Source of the DNA: Rhynochetos jubatus
Taxonomy: Eukaryota > Chordata > Aves > Eurypygiformes > Rhynochetidae
Direction of reading: 5' to 3'
DNA length: 64,000 bases
Assembly (NCBI GenBank): GCA_027574665.1
Contig: CM050655.1
Location: 14,937,170-15,001,169 of the forward strand
Shown here: positions 14,150-64,000 of the stretch, piece by piece
Layout: each line of letters starts with the position of its first letter
Position numbering within the stretch: position 1 is the first letter of the stretch
Notes under the pieces: model-generated
Told to the model about the DNA's origin: nothing
What the model saw: the letters and a program-made list of their open reading frames with translations, nothing else
Databases searched by the model: none
Made by a program: the position numbers and the translations under genes

Positions 14150-14271
14150 ATCAAAACTAAACGGCAAACCAGCATTTTATTGACATAGTTTATTTGATGT
14201 TAAAGCCAGATGAACAGCTTCTTTCCAGCTTTCCACAATTCTTTCTATACTTCTTCATAGAATAACGTAGT
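14150..14271 (-). other. RPS24: RPS24 terminal 3' UTR exon
   Basis: Starts after acceptor TTTCCTTTACAG at 14272-14283 on the minus strand and runs through two AATAAA signals. It is non-coding if exon 5 is included. The 3' end is placed only approximately, just past the second signal. Confidence 0.75.
14176..14194 (-). terminator. RPS24: RPS24 poly(A) signals
   Basis: Two canonical AATAAA hexamers on the minus strand, at 14189-14194 and 14176-14181, about 75-95 nt into the terminal exon. The second is the likelier cleavage signal because a T/G-bearing stretch follows it. Confidence 0.75.
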
Positions 14272-15125
14272 CTGTAAAGGAAAAGACAGGTAAGTGCCAG
14301 ATGATTCAAAACTTAAACTCATACCTTTATAAAGCCTGAAAAACTGGTGCCCAGACAAGCTGGGTGAACCCCACTGCTTCTTAGAACATCAGGTTCCAAA
14401 TTTCACAGTACCGTCGCGGGAATAAATGAAAGCCTCCATTACAGCACTGCTGCAGAAGTGCTCAGCAAGCTACAACTGCTTTGCCAGCTTCCCATTTAAG
14501 ACGTTACACTCACTACATCAGCTCCCAGACAGACGGTTTCAGTTGCTTTAAACTGAGCCATCCAGACCATGTGTAATAAAACCAGTTTTGTCTGTAGCAG
14601 TTACTGCCCAGAGCACAACCAACTCACTTATGTTTCTGCAGCAAAGATGGAAAAATATAGTCTAAGAGTACTGGTTTTCTTTGTAAGGAATTCACTTGAA
14701 CTAAGTATCTACAGGAAAACAACAATGTGTACACAAAAAACAATTCATACTATTTCAATCCATTTAAGCTAAGAACCCCCAAGGTGTGCTATCATCTCCT
14801 CGGCACACCGACAGTGCGGGCCTTGTTTACAGTACAGCTAAATTAACAACAGTACGTCTGAGCTGACTGATGTATTATTTTTGTCTTTATACTAATCAGG
14901 TGTTTCATGTACAGCAAAAGCACATAAATTATCAACTCAGTGGAAAGCACAAGTGATTTGTAAATATTTCATTCTTTACTAGTCTTAATCTCCTGCACTG
15001 GATTCTAAATCAGCACAAAGACCCGTTTGTATATAGGTCAACATTAGACCTATGTCATCATAATTACCACATGACAACTACATACTACTGAATGTTGACC
15101 TTTACAAAGCATTCTGAAGCCATAC

Positions 15126-20058
<4,933 letters not shown>

Positions 20059-20086
20059 CTTGGCGGCGGCCCCTCTGCCTGCGAGC

Positions 20087-20099
20087 GAGAAAAGGAAGG
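20087..20099 (-). promoter_or_regulatory. RPS24: RPS24 5' TOP tract / likely start site
   Basis: On the minus strand the sequence CCTTCCTTTTCTC lies 29-41 nt before the ATG. A C followed by a pyrimidine run at the cap is the hallmark of ribosomal-protein mRNAs whose translation is mTOR/LARP1 controlled. Transcription probably begins at one of the leading C bases. The TSS is inferred, not measured. Confidence 0.75.
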
Positions 20100-20114
20100 C
20101 GGCGCTCCCCGCTG

Positions 20115-20126
20115 CCAATGATAAGG
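20115..20126 (-). promoter_or_regulatory. RPS24: RPS24 core elements: ATTGG box and A/T-rich block
   Basis: The plus strand reads CCAATGATAAGG, i.e. CCTTATCATTGG in RPS24 sense. The short A/T-rich TTATCA falls about 20-25 bp upstream of the TOP start, where ribosomal-protein promoters commonly have a TATA-like block, and overlaps an ATTGG (inverted CCAAT) box, a possible NF-Y site. Confidence 0.5.
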
Positions 20127-20558
20127 CGGCGCAGGGGTTGTCCGACTGAGGGCGGAGTCGTGCGTAGGGGCGGCCCTTCCCGAGCCGGACGGGGAAGGGG
20201 GTTTTTGTGGCGGTGGTTGCGTGCCTGATGGCTTCTGCATTGGAAACGGTTGCCCTCGGCTGGGTTGTGAACCTGGCGTGCCCAGCGCGGGCAGGCCCAG
20301 CTCCGCGGCCCGGCGAGCTCCCTCACTGTGTGCCGGCGCTGCCGCGGGGCCGGTTCTGCCATCCTGCCGCGACCAACCCCGGCCTGAGCCGCGGCTACGG
20401 TGCGGAGAGCAAATACAGAGCCCCAGAATAAGCTTGGCGGCACAGCTCCTGGCACCTGGGTCGGCGGTAGGGGTTGTCTTGGAACAGTCCTGCGGCCGGT
20501 AGCGGAGCGCCCGTGGGCCCCGAGGGCGGTGCGAGACGGCGGTGAGGAACGGCCCGGC

Positions 20559-20570
20559 GGAGGCGGGGCG
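20559..20570 (+). promoter_or_regulatory. GC box
   Basis: GAGGCGGGGCGC is a good SP/KLF-family GC box about 200 bp before the POLR3A start codon, within the divergent promoter. It could serve either gene. Confidence 0.5.
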
Positions 20571-20643
20571 CTACCAGGGGCTGGCTCCGCCCGCCTCGCC
20601 CGGGGCAGGGCCCAGGAGACCGCTGGGAGGACCGCAGCGGTGC

Positions 20644-20663
20644 TCCAGCAGGGGGCGCTGTGG
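20644..20663 (+). promoter_or_regulatory. CTCF-like motif
   Basis: TCCAGCAGGGGGCGCTGTGG closely fits the CTCF core CCASYAGRKGGCR with the favourable GCGCT continuation. It lies about 110 bp upstream of the POLR3A ATG, between the two promoters. A strong match by eye; occupancy is unknown. Confidence 0.65.
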
Positions 20664-20754
20664 CGGAGGCTGACCCGTTCTGCGCCGCCGGGTGGCCCGG
20701 GTGGGTGCAGCCGCGTGCAGCCCCGCCGTTCGCTCCGGGGCCGCCGCCGGGCCC

Positions 20755-20771
20755 CCGCCGCCGCCGCCGCC
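20755..20771 (+). repeat. GCC trinucleotide repeat before POLR3A ATG
   Basis: About five to six tandem CCG/GCC units end directly at the POLR3A start codon, giving the Kozak context GCCGCC-ATG-G. It probably lies in the 5' UTR and may vary in length. Confidence 0.85.
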
Positions 20772-54974
<34,203 letters not shown>

Positions 54975-55024
54975 CCCTTGGACATCATACAAGATAACAA
55001 GAAATAGTAAGAAAACATCATGTA

Positions 55025-55030
55025 AATAAA
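55025..55030 (+). terminator. POLR3A: POLR3A proximal poly(A) signal
   Basis: AATAAA 51 nt after the stop codon, followed by a GT-rich stretch (55032-55055), which is a good poly(A) site context. Confidence 0.7.
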
Positions 55031-56776
55031 AAGTGTATTATCAGTTCTGTGTCTCTCAATGACTGTGAATTGGTAAGTGAAGGACTATCAAAAGAATTGC
55101 CCAGTTGTTTACTACCTGTTGTTGTTAGTACAGACCCTGAAAGGAGAGGCTTCTCTGCACCAGAGAGTGGAAATAAATTTAAAGCGGATGTCAGCTGATA
55201 AAATTTTCCTTTTCATGTGCTAGAATTAGGTCTTTGTGTTAATATTAATGAAAGGAAGTTGTTACTAACTCAGTGTTAGATGTGTATTCAGATTTGTTTT
55301 TTAGATCGAACTGCAGAGTTCTGTGAGCTTGCTCAGGGTTATGCGTTCCATAATGGCCTGTCAATAGAAGTTGCAGAGGTCAATCTGTAGCTGTTAAGAA
55401 GAGACTTCAGAAAGCTAGAATGGACTCTCTGCTTAATTCATGCTGAGTTAAACTTCAGGAGTGCTGTCGGAAGTGTTTGAAATATTTGCTCTTTACCTGT
55501 GGTTTTTTAATTGTTTTCCTTTTGCCCCATGTTATTATCCAGTAAATGCTTTTCCTCCCCAGGGTTCTGCTTTGAGACGTACCTGCAAGAAGCTGCTGAC
55601 TGTAAAGTTGGTACTCAGTTCTGAGACGGCTGTTAGAAGAACATTGCAAATTATAAATAGCTTTTCATATTAGAATAGTTGTTACACTGCTGGAATCTGT
55701 AGTTTACAGCAGTCTTAGTTTTGGGTTTCATAATTGAGCAGGATCTGTCTGAGCAGCCGAATTTTAATATATACAGTGGAGATAGAAAGGGAAGCTCTTT
55801 TCATGCATTGCCGTGAAATAATTTTAAGGTATTTTAATCTTTAGCTCACTAGAGCAGTTTTCAGAATTAATACAGGGTTTAAATTATTTCATTGTAGCAC
55901 GTTTAAATTTACGCTGGTGCAGTGGAGGCGAAGTGTTTTAGTGTTTTTTTGTCAGGAGTGTTTGGGTAATAAGTGTGCTTGTAACATGGGTCAGGGTTGG
56001 AGAGCAGCAAAACACAGAGTGAAAAGCCGAAGTTGTGCACTCATGAAGGAAAAGCAGGCTGCTGAATGATCTAGCATATGAAAATGAATGCGTTTGCCCT
56101 GCAGGTTGTCATCATGTAGCAATCAGAAGTGTAAGGCTACATGCAGAGAATGTACATCTGTTGTTACAAGTCTTTAGGTGCCACTGTGTTCATTTCTTAA
56201 ATCATTCTCTGTGCAGACAAGACCTGATGTAAAATTCAACATGGCTATTCTCAAATTATGTTGTTTTTTCAGTGTAATACTAAGTAAGATACACTTCTGC
56301 CTAAATTTTGGCAGGGTAGCGACTGAGAATGTAACTCATTTAGTAACTGCTCTACAACCCATATATATATTGCTATCACACTTTTAACAAGAGAAATTTC
56401 AGAATAAATTCAAGTTTTCTGTTTGATCTCAGTGAGATTGCTGCGTACCGATTTGTCTGTATGGAAGTCTAGCTCTATTTCATTTTAAGGATGTAAATGT
56501 AAGACAGGTAGGGGCCAGGTGGAGAGAGAATGCATAAGCCTTTCCTTTGGGTAAGTACTCCATTTTATCATGGGAAGTTCTACTGAAAGTGCTTGGTATT
56601 TTCTGTGAATAAAGATTCTTTTGAAGTTGTACATGGGTGGAGCTTGTATTGGAATGGAAAACCACTTCTTTTTTTTGTAAATATAATGAAATGCAGCTAT
56701 TTAAATAGTGGGTTTACTTTCTTGTATGTGTTAAAGGTATTCACTAAATTAAATCTGTTATTTTTGTCTTTAAGAC

Positions 56777-56782
56777 AATAAA
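56777..56782 (+). terminator. POLR3A: POLR3A distal poly(A) signal candidate
   Basis: AATAAA followed within about 30 nt by a T/GT-rich element (from about 56810). The last good signal before long intergenic DNA; weaker candidates are at 56403 and 56608. Confidence 0.5.
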
Positions 56783-59679
56783 AAGAGGCAGAGATAAAGA
56801 AAATGTAAACATTGTTTGTTTATTGATATGTTATATTTGTGCATAATTAATTTATGGATGACCGAAGCTCCATCTCCCTCATTTGCTTAGTTATCAAGAC
56901 AGTTGAGAATTGCTGAGTTTGTAAATTTCAGGTATTTACAACCTAAACAAATATGTAATATAAAACTTACCTTGCTTACAGTAAATATCAACATGTCTTG
57001 CCTTCAGAGCAGGCTATGTGCTTCATGAGTATTTCAGCCAAAACCAGACTGTTCAGAAGAGCACTTTGAATTAGTAATTATTGTTTGGGCGTTCTGTACA
57101 GTCAGCAAACAAATGAGCTGTTGGATTTGACTCATAAGTGGGTTTTTTTAAGGGTCAGTTGTAATGGCCAAAGAAATGGAACTTCGGGATGCTTCTTAAC
57201 ATTTAGGTATGTATTAATTTTCTTTAGTGCGGGTTTCATTTTTAAAAAATAAATACCTTTTTTCACGTTGGCTTCTATTTTCTAATTCATGTGATAATTG
57301 AAATTAAATACTGAATTAAATGTAGATTTTTCTAGAAATAATTTTGTTTCTGAAAAGTGACTAGATAACAGAGGAAGCCCTAAAACACAACATGCCAGAC
57401 AGCCGATGTGTCTTGGCGTGGAGAAGCATCACTGGTTCATTTATGATGTGTCAGTATTGTTTGTGTACTTATTATAGTACAAACAGTTGTGAAGTTACTG
57501 CTAAAATCTGTAGCTGTTAGGTTATGCAAACAGTTAGGTACTGTCAGACAAATCTGATGGCCCTTAAAATTTTAAAGGTCACCCAGTTCCTGTAGAACTG
57601 AGGCACTGAAAGGCAGGATTGCTGAAGCATCCCAAGTATGGACTGCATAGCTGACGGTGCAGCAGGCAGGCGGCAGGGCCAGCTGCAAGTGGGCGGCCTG
57701 AGATGGGAGCCCCGATTCATATCGGTACTGCTGATGTAAGAAAGCAACAATTGGCTACTAAAATTCTTTAATTATGAATATCCACATCCTGATTTCTAAT
57801 TTTCTTGGTATTATTCATCTGTCGTTTTCGAGCAAGTGTAAACTTTTCCTTAATTGTCAGGCTTAGAAACTCCTGGGTAAGTCATTAGTTATATACTGAT
57901 CCTTGATAATGTTGGTTTTTTCCTTAGTGAGGTCTACTGAAAATGCTACCTTACTGTGTGACATGCACTAAAACGTGCAAACAGTTTTCTGGCTTGATCT
58001 CCAGTAAATGGCAAAGCAGGTGTGGTGTTCACTTGTAGCCTGTGGAGATTAGTAGGTCTGGATTTTGTGTAGTAGGTCAGAAAAAACCCTTCCATCTCCA
58101 CTTTTGTTTGTCAAACAATAGGAGTGGCTGTGTAATTGAATACAAAAATGCTTCAGTAGATGCTGGAAGATGGGGGGAGTTACTGTTTGTCTCTCTCTCT
58201 GCTCTAAAACCAAACAAGCAAGTAACCACCTGATTGGAACACGGAAAATGACCTGCTAGTGGGGTGACAGCTCGGATGGAAATCTCTGGAGGCCTGGCAA
58301 CAGGTAGTAGGCTGCTGTAGCTGCTCAAGTGCACTGTCCGCAGCAAGGGATCAGCATCTTTTCAGTGATGGTAACAGAGCAGAAGTGTAAGTGAAGGGGG
58401 AGAGGACAACAAAGAATTCAAATGGAGAAGCTATGTAAAGCTCTATTTCATGAGATTCCTGTTACAGGAGGGTTTGGTATTTGCTGCGAACCTGTCTGTG
58501 ACAGCTGTACGGATGGCAAGATGCAGCTAAGAACGTTCAGGAATGACAAGCCATGTGTCTAGGGACCGCAGCCTGTCTGCTGTGGAGCCAGGCAGGGCCA
58601 TCCGGATGGGATGTGCAGCTTCAGCTGCTGGTGGTTGAAGGTAAGCTGGGTGGCTTTTGCAAGCCTGTACAATGTATATAGCCTATGTAATTTTGACAGA
58701 AGACTTGATACAGACCTAACAGGATTATAATTTTTACAGATAAGGTTTACACTAAATAGGAAGTTGGGACTGCTTAACCTATATCCTTTGGCAAATTACT
58801 GTTCTCGCCTCATAATGTTTGTGTTTGGGAATAGTACTTAAGGTGGAAGATGTATGTAAGCAAAAATTGTACTTAAAACTAATTAGTGAACCACGAGGCA
58901 GAGAAACAATTTTTATTCTAAAGGAGCTCCATAAAAAATTAAGTAAAAGTACTTTCTTAATATGTTTATCAGGAAAGTACAATTGTCTTATCTGCAGAGT
59001 GATAAGAAAACGGAGGCATGTGCTACGTAGTTTTCATGTGAACATGGGAAGCTGAGAATAAATCTGGAACTGTGCTGCTTTGGTCCATAACTTGAAGAAA
59101 GACAATATGGAAGGCTATTCCTTTTTTTGCTTTAAAGAAAAAAAAAAGGCAGCAAATGAATGCTGTACTTCATAAATTACCTACAAGTAGGATAAAATTT
59201 GCTTCCCTCAGGGCAAATACTCCTTGGTATCTGACCATTTGTCATTGTTTCATTATAAGCTGAAGGAACTATGATAACAGGTAATTCTTCAGTTTTGTAT
59301 CAGTGTGCTTGCAGACAGGAGTTAGTAATTAAGTCAGTAATTAAATATGTGGAAAAAACAAAGTAAGGAAAGTTGGCCTGTGTTCTTCATATTGCCTAGG
59401 AATAGAAAAGCTAAGGGGTCGAATCAGAAAATGTAGTAATATTTTAATGCATAAATACTTGGTAGATTGTTAGGATGTGATTACAGTATTGATATAAATG
59501 CATAGCAAATTCATCTTCAGGAATAAATACCAAAATCTCTCAGGACAATGTGAAAGACTGAAATAGAACAAACCAGCCCTAGTACTCTTCTGTGTCAGTG
59601 GTTGTGAAAATTAAGGTTTCCTGTAACTGATAAAATTTTAAAACCTTCCTTCAAAGAAATCAGATCATATCATCATCTT

Positions 59680-59693
59680 CCACTAGAGGGCAG
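59680..59693 (+). promoter_or_regulatory. CTCF-like motif
   Basis: CCACTAGAGGGCAG fits the CTCF core CCASYAGRKGGCR at every position and is followed by CG. It lies about 3 kb past the distal POLR3A poly(A) candidate, in the same orientation as the promoter site at 20644. Confidence 0.6.
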
Positions 59694-61395
59694 CGTTTTG
59701 TTTTGGGAAAAGATGTGTTTGGGTAGCAATTCTTCATCTTTCTAACTGAAATGGTTTTTGGCAGTATCAGAGCTGAAATACAACTATGGGAAGGAAGGTT
59801 ACCTGTTAAAATCATATACATGAGGAAGAGCAGTAGGGAATTCAGTTTCCTAAGAAGAAGGAAACAGAGTCCCGACATGCTTTTTCATGAACTAGCAATT
59901 AATGCTTATCTTTTGCCCCATCTGGCATTAAAAAAAAATAAAATCCACCAACCAAAAAACAGTAGCGCTGAACTAGAGAGCTGTAGTCATTCCTGAAGGC
60001 ACATAGCAAGTTGTTCCTGGCAAGTGGGAGAGCAGTGTGTGTGTACTGCGAAAGGGGACGTGTCTCCTGTTGCAGCAGTGATTGTTACAATCTGCATTCA
60101 TTCTCTACAATGAGCACTTACATATAGCTCCAAGAGCTTCTCTGAAGCATGATGTTCTGCCAGCTCGCTGGGTAGCATCTCACGTTCTTCAGCTGCAGCA
60201 GATGCCCAAAGCTGTATTAAATACAGCCCAAGGCTGTATTAAAAACACTTGAAGGTGATGCTGAGAGACGCAAAAAACGAATGCTAAGAACTGAAAATAA
60301 TATGAAACAGGTGGTCTTCTCTGGGTACAGAGAGCTGAAAACAGTGAGATTTATGAAAGATTGCTTCCACTTTAATGTTTGAAAGCTACAGGGATGCCTG
60401 TAGCTTTGTTAGTTTCTATCGTATGTGTAACTCAATTCACAGTGCTCTTTTGAGTGAGAACTTAATATTGGCTGGCTGTGCTTAGGGATTCTGTTGGCCT
60501 TGTGCATCTTTGAAAACAGCGTTGTCCTGACCACCCGTTTCCCCTAGTTACATGTAAAGTCACAGTGTGCATTAGGTGGTAAAGGGTGTTCCTTAATCCA
60601 AAGAGGCTGCCTTGGGACTCTCAGCCTGCAGGTCAGGAATATTCCTTTTGGAAGCAATGATGACAGGTGTGAATGACGTTGGACAGGACTATGGTGGTTT
60701 CTGCAGGTGTTGAGGAAAGAGGGAAGAAAGCTGAAAAGACAGGGAATGCAAAGATAAGCAAAGGGATAGGGAAGTGGAATGGAAGTTCCTATCTGTTGGG
60801 GGTGAAACAGAAAGGTGCTAGCTAGGTCAAGTGACACATTGTAATCTCTACAAGGAGTTCCAGTTAACTGATAAACAGCTTGAAAAACTGTATTCCTGAG
60901 AACTAAGATTTTGTCATTTGTACTGGAGATTACTGTCACTGGCTGTGACAACTGATAGTTAAATCATCATTCATTAGATGATTATTAATAATGAGTAATA
61001 ACTCTGAATTATTTCCTTCAGTTATCATATCTGTTTGGTTATAATGCTCTTTAAACCAACTGTACACAATTACAGCTCCTTAACTACAGTGATATGCTAC
61101 AGTAAACTGCTGTGCATGTTGGGTTATGGTATAGTCCATGTGGAAGATGGTATCTATAACTGGGGGTAAATAGGAGTGTCTTTTAGTGTTCATATCTGCA
61201 GTTGGATGAGAGGCATTCCTGCAAAATCCTTATTTGAAGAGTTGTTCATAATATTTAAGTCCTGCAACTTGGCCAAGATACAGAAGTTACGTGAAATAAA
61301 TACCTCGTGTTGTGTCTCCCACTAGAAGGGAGGCTACAAAGTTTATGAAAATCCGATGAATAACTCAAGTTTGAAAAGTAAAGACCTGTATGGTG

Positions 61396-61410
61396 GTTGT
61401 TGTTGTTGTT
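61396..61410 (+). repeat. (GTT)5 microsatellite
   Basis: Five consecutive GTT units; a simple sequence repeat in intergenic DNA. Confidence 0.9.
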
Positions 61411-61682
61411 AAAAGAAGGCTATTTGCAATGAATGTCTGCCATCACAGTGCTTCGATTTCAAAGCTGGGTAATGCTGGGGAGCTGTAGCCCATGGATGCG
61501 AGAGCCATGCAGGCGCCTCTCTGACTGTGGCTTTCATGGACTGCAGAAAGCTGGGGTTTCAGACCAAGTTCCTTCCTCTGTGATGGCTGTGTTATGTCAC
61601 CTGGAGAGGCTGCTGACCAGAAATGAAGCTGTTGGAAAAGCAGGAGTTATCTGGATGATTAACCATAAGCATTTTATTCTTC

Positions 61683-61700
61683 TTTTTTTTTTTTTTTTTT
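61683..61700 (+). repeat. Poly-T tract
   Basis: Eighteen consecutive T bases in intergenic DNA. No retrotransposon body was recognised next to it. Confidence 0.85.
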
Positions 61701-64000
61701 GGAAAGTGGGTGTTGGTTGGCTAATCTTTCAAAACATGTGGAAGCTTTATCCGCACACAGCCATTTTAAATGTTAAATTGTGCAGATATTTAAAAGCCAA
61801 ATAATGAAAATTAATTGCCAAGAAACGCAAAGGCAGTAGCGAGACTGTGCCAGTGAACTTCAGAGTCCCAGAAAATGCCAGAGTGAGAGTCAGTGAGACT
61901 TAAAAATCAATTGACTTGGCTTATTCTGGGTTTTGTTGTTTTTTGAGAAGAATTGGTTAGCAATGTGATGTGATTCATCCCTGTTTGTAATCCTGTGATG
62001 TTATTTTCTCTAATGTTACTTCATACAGGAGTTGCTTCTTCAAGTCCCCTTTTCTACAACAATCAAGTCCTTTAGCCTGAGCAATACAGAGTCACAGACA
62101 AGGGAGTCTTTGACTCAGGCTGATTCACAGCATCTCTGTTGTAAGCTGCTGATTGTCTTTGGAGTGATGAGGATGGCCTTGGCCATGTCATTGTGCAGGC
62201 TTGAAGCACCAACAGTGATATTGGGTGACTCATTGCTGAGGAGCACAGTGGGCAGGGGATGCTCACACTGGAAGGATGGACACACCTCACTCCTTAACCT
62301 ACCCTGACCCCTGCACCTTTCTGATGCAGTGGTGCCAAAATGTTTGCTGTATGTGTAGGTGTGTTGTTAAGCCCACGCAACAACTTGTTCCTTTTCCTAT
62401 ATGCCATTTTTTCATATTTTCAGCTCATGCTGGCATTTTCCAGTTACATTAGAGGCTTCCTTTAAACTTCCATTTTCAAGAAGATATTTAGTTCTTCTGA
62501 CTTATGCCACTGCTGTGCATTTTCTAGTTCCCCTTCACATTTATTTCTTTCTCCTTGTCCTTGTTTCTCACACAGATTCCTCCCTTCTGGGCCCGAAGTG
62601 ACTGTCACTGCTGGTGACACTGCTTCCTCGGAGCACTGCTATGTCAACCATATTGTGCCACTGGCTGGCTTCCACTCAGCCATGCAAGGTTACTGTGAAC
62701 CTTTGCCTGGAGGATAATTAAGCCACTCAAGGAAAAAAACACCTCCTCAGCACATCTGCATGTGGAAATTTGCTGCCACCAGATTTACAATTATGGTTAA
62801 ATAACTGCTGAAAAAAATGACTGTTATATAAGGGGATGTATTAGTACTCTGAACTGAAATGAAAGGCATCCCTGCTTCACATGGCTCTTTATCAGCACCG
62901 AAAACTGTATTCAGCTGCTTCATTCTCCACTTTTCAGCCTGCTTCTGCTCTTTCCTGCTTACCTGATATGGATGTTGTTCCCCTTGCTGGTGTATGTCTC
63001 TTTTCAGTTGAGAACTAAAATGGGGAGAAGCGGTGGTCAGCACAGCAGTTTGGTAGGTGGCACATGTAGAATCAGGTGCTGCACATTTGTATGACCTAGG
63101 GAAATCTTTAGGCTCTGTGTACTTTACATTCAGTCTATTAAAGACTTGGAAATGATAATAGTCTCTCCTTAGCAGCATGGTTGTGAGAGGAGGTGACAGA
63201 ATCATCAGGGTGAGTGAAAAGACTGTGCTTGTTAGAACTTAGACACTATACAGAACACTTAGTAAATGGCATGTACTTGTCTTCCTAGGTTTCTGTTGCC
63301 AGGACATGTGGATTAAACAATGTAATTAGCATCTGCTGTATATAGTTCTTTTTATTCTTTCATCTTCTAAAGAAAGCAGAAAAAGGCTAGATGTTGCTGC
63401 TCCCTAAGTCAGCTGCAAGACAGACACTGACTTCAGCAGGAAAAGGAGAGGGATGGCAAAGCAGGGAAGCTTTTTGCTGCCATTGATATTCTTGGAGGGA
63501 GAGGGTGGCAGCTCTGAAGATGAGTTAAGGGAAAAAAATTCAAACAGTACAAATAGCTCATGGTGAAAAGGCTAATATTTGGCTTGCCTTGCTGATGAAG
63601 TGTATTTATCCTTCATGGAATATCCCTAGCAGACTTGGAGACCTTCTATTTCAGTTATTCTTTTGCACAGTATTTTTATTACCAATCTGGGGCTTAATCC
63701 AAGTCCCCTGGAAACCAATTAGAGAACTCTTAATGCATGAGAAGTGGATAAGCTTTGACAAATACATTATGTTAAATATTTCTATCCATCAAACTTCCCC
63801 CCAGTTAATGCATCTTTAAGTTTCAAGCAGTTGTACAACAGTTCTCGAAACATCATTGCTGCAGACTTGATGCAGAAAGAATTACTTGAGCCTATATTCT
63901 TTTTAAGGTTTCCATGCTGGTCAGGACTTTGTCTCAGATATTTCTGCTTATTCTAGGACATGCTGCATATGTTGTTTTGTACTCAGTAGTGAGGTGGGGA

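Larger units (their letters stand above)
3915..14150. other. Intergenic DNA downstream of RPS24
   Basis: About 10 kb of AT-rich sequence. Open frames reach 141 codons (10413-10838, plus) but show no recognisable domain, and the opposite strand is open there too. Visible items are a T/G-rich low-complexity tract near 8.1 kb and a GC-richer patch near 5.88-5.94 kb with a bZIP-like palindrome. The region lies just beyond the RPS24 poly(A) signals and may include rare read-through transcript. No gene is supportable. Confidence 0.55.
54975..56800 (+). other. POLR3A: POLR3A 3' UTR (proximal and possible distal)
   Basis: Non-coding sequence after the stop. A proximal AATAAA at 55025-55030 would give a UTR of only about 75 nt. 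Further AATAAA at 56403-56408, 56608-56613 and 56777-56782 would give UTRs of 1.5-1.8 kb. I recall a long human POLR3A 3' UTR, so the distal end is plausible. Confidence 0.6.
56801..64000. other. Intergenic DNA beyond POLR3A
   Basis: No gene supported. The longest open frames (62747-63205 minus, 152 codons; 60544-60951 minus, 135 codons; 61433-61804 plus, 123 codons) lack recognisable domains and splice logic. Visible items are a CTCF-like motif at 59680, a short palindrome at 60211, a GTT microsatellite at 61396 and an 18-base T-run at 61683. No transposon was recognised. Confidence 0.55.

Noticed and set aside
60544..60951. 135-codon minus-strand open frame
   Set aside because: No recognisable domain, no splice or promoter context and leucine/proline-rich random-looking composition.
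61319..61335. CCACTAGAAGGGAGG as a third CTCF site
   Set aside because: Breaks the required GGC core; near match only.

Overview
This is vertebrate nuclear DNA, almost certainly from a bird. The evidence for a bird is the pair of CR1-type LINE tails (about 18.88-19.09 kb and 54.00-54.10 kb), a solo LTR (3443-3914) resembling the ERVL-type LTRs common in Neoaves, compact introns, and two easily recognised genes with near-mammalian protein sequences. The species cannot be read from the window.

Layout. 1-14.1 kb: AT-rich intergenic DNA with one solo LTR and no supportable gene. 14.15-20.1 kb, minus strand: RPS24 (ribosomal protein eS24). It is rebuilt here as four coding exons totalling 130 aa, a 36-nt exon whose first three bases are the stop codon, and a terminal 3' UTR exon. 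20.06-20.77 kb: a GC-rich CpG island acting as a divergent promoter, with start codons 713 bp apart. It holds a TOP-type start for RPS24, GC boxes, a CCAAT/ATTGG box and a strong CTCF-like match. 20.77-54.97 kb, plus strand: POLR3A, the largest catalytic subunit of RNA polymerase III. All 31 coding exons could be placed with GT-AG borders and continuous phase; they sum to exactly 1390 aa, the length I recall for human POLR3A. 55.0-56.8 kb: POLR3A 3' UTR with one proximal and several distal poly(A) signals. 56.8-64 kb: intergenic DNA with no supportable gene, but one good CTCF-like match at 59.68 kb.

The two genes are head to head, as I recall for the human locus. Both serve the translation machinery: eS24 is built into 40S subunits, while POLR3A transcribes tRNA and 5S rRNA genes. 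A shared promoter could therefore co-set ribosome and tRNA/5S supply; this is inference.

Most interesting leads: (1) a possible unannotated 36-nt in-frame microexon in the largest POLR3A intron (42075-42110), which would insert 12 residues between canonical exons 21 and 22; (2) the RPS24 3' end, where the stop lies exactly at an exon edge, so skipping one small exon would change the C-terminus; (3) a minus-strand coding-like patch in POLR3A intron 30 (about 52.8-53.77 kb) that may be a decayed retrocopy of an unidentified gene; (4) CTCF-like motifs in the promoter and at 59.68 kb. I found no operon-like system, CRISPR array, tRNA or rRNA gene. Exon edges were placed by reading the sequence and comparing with remembered human proteins; no alignment was run.
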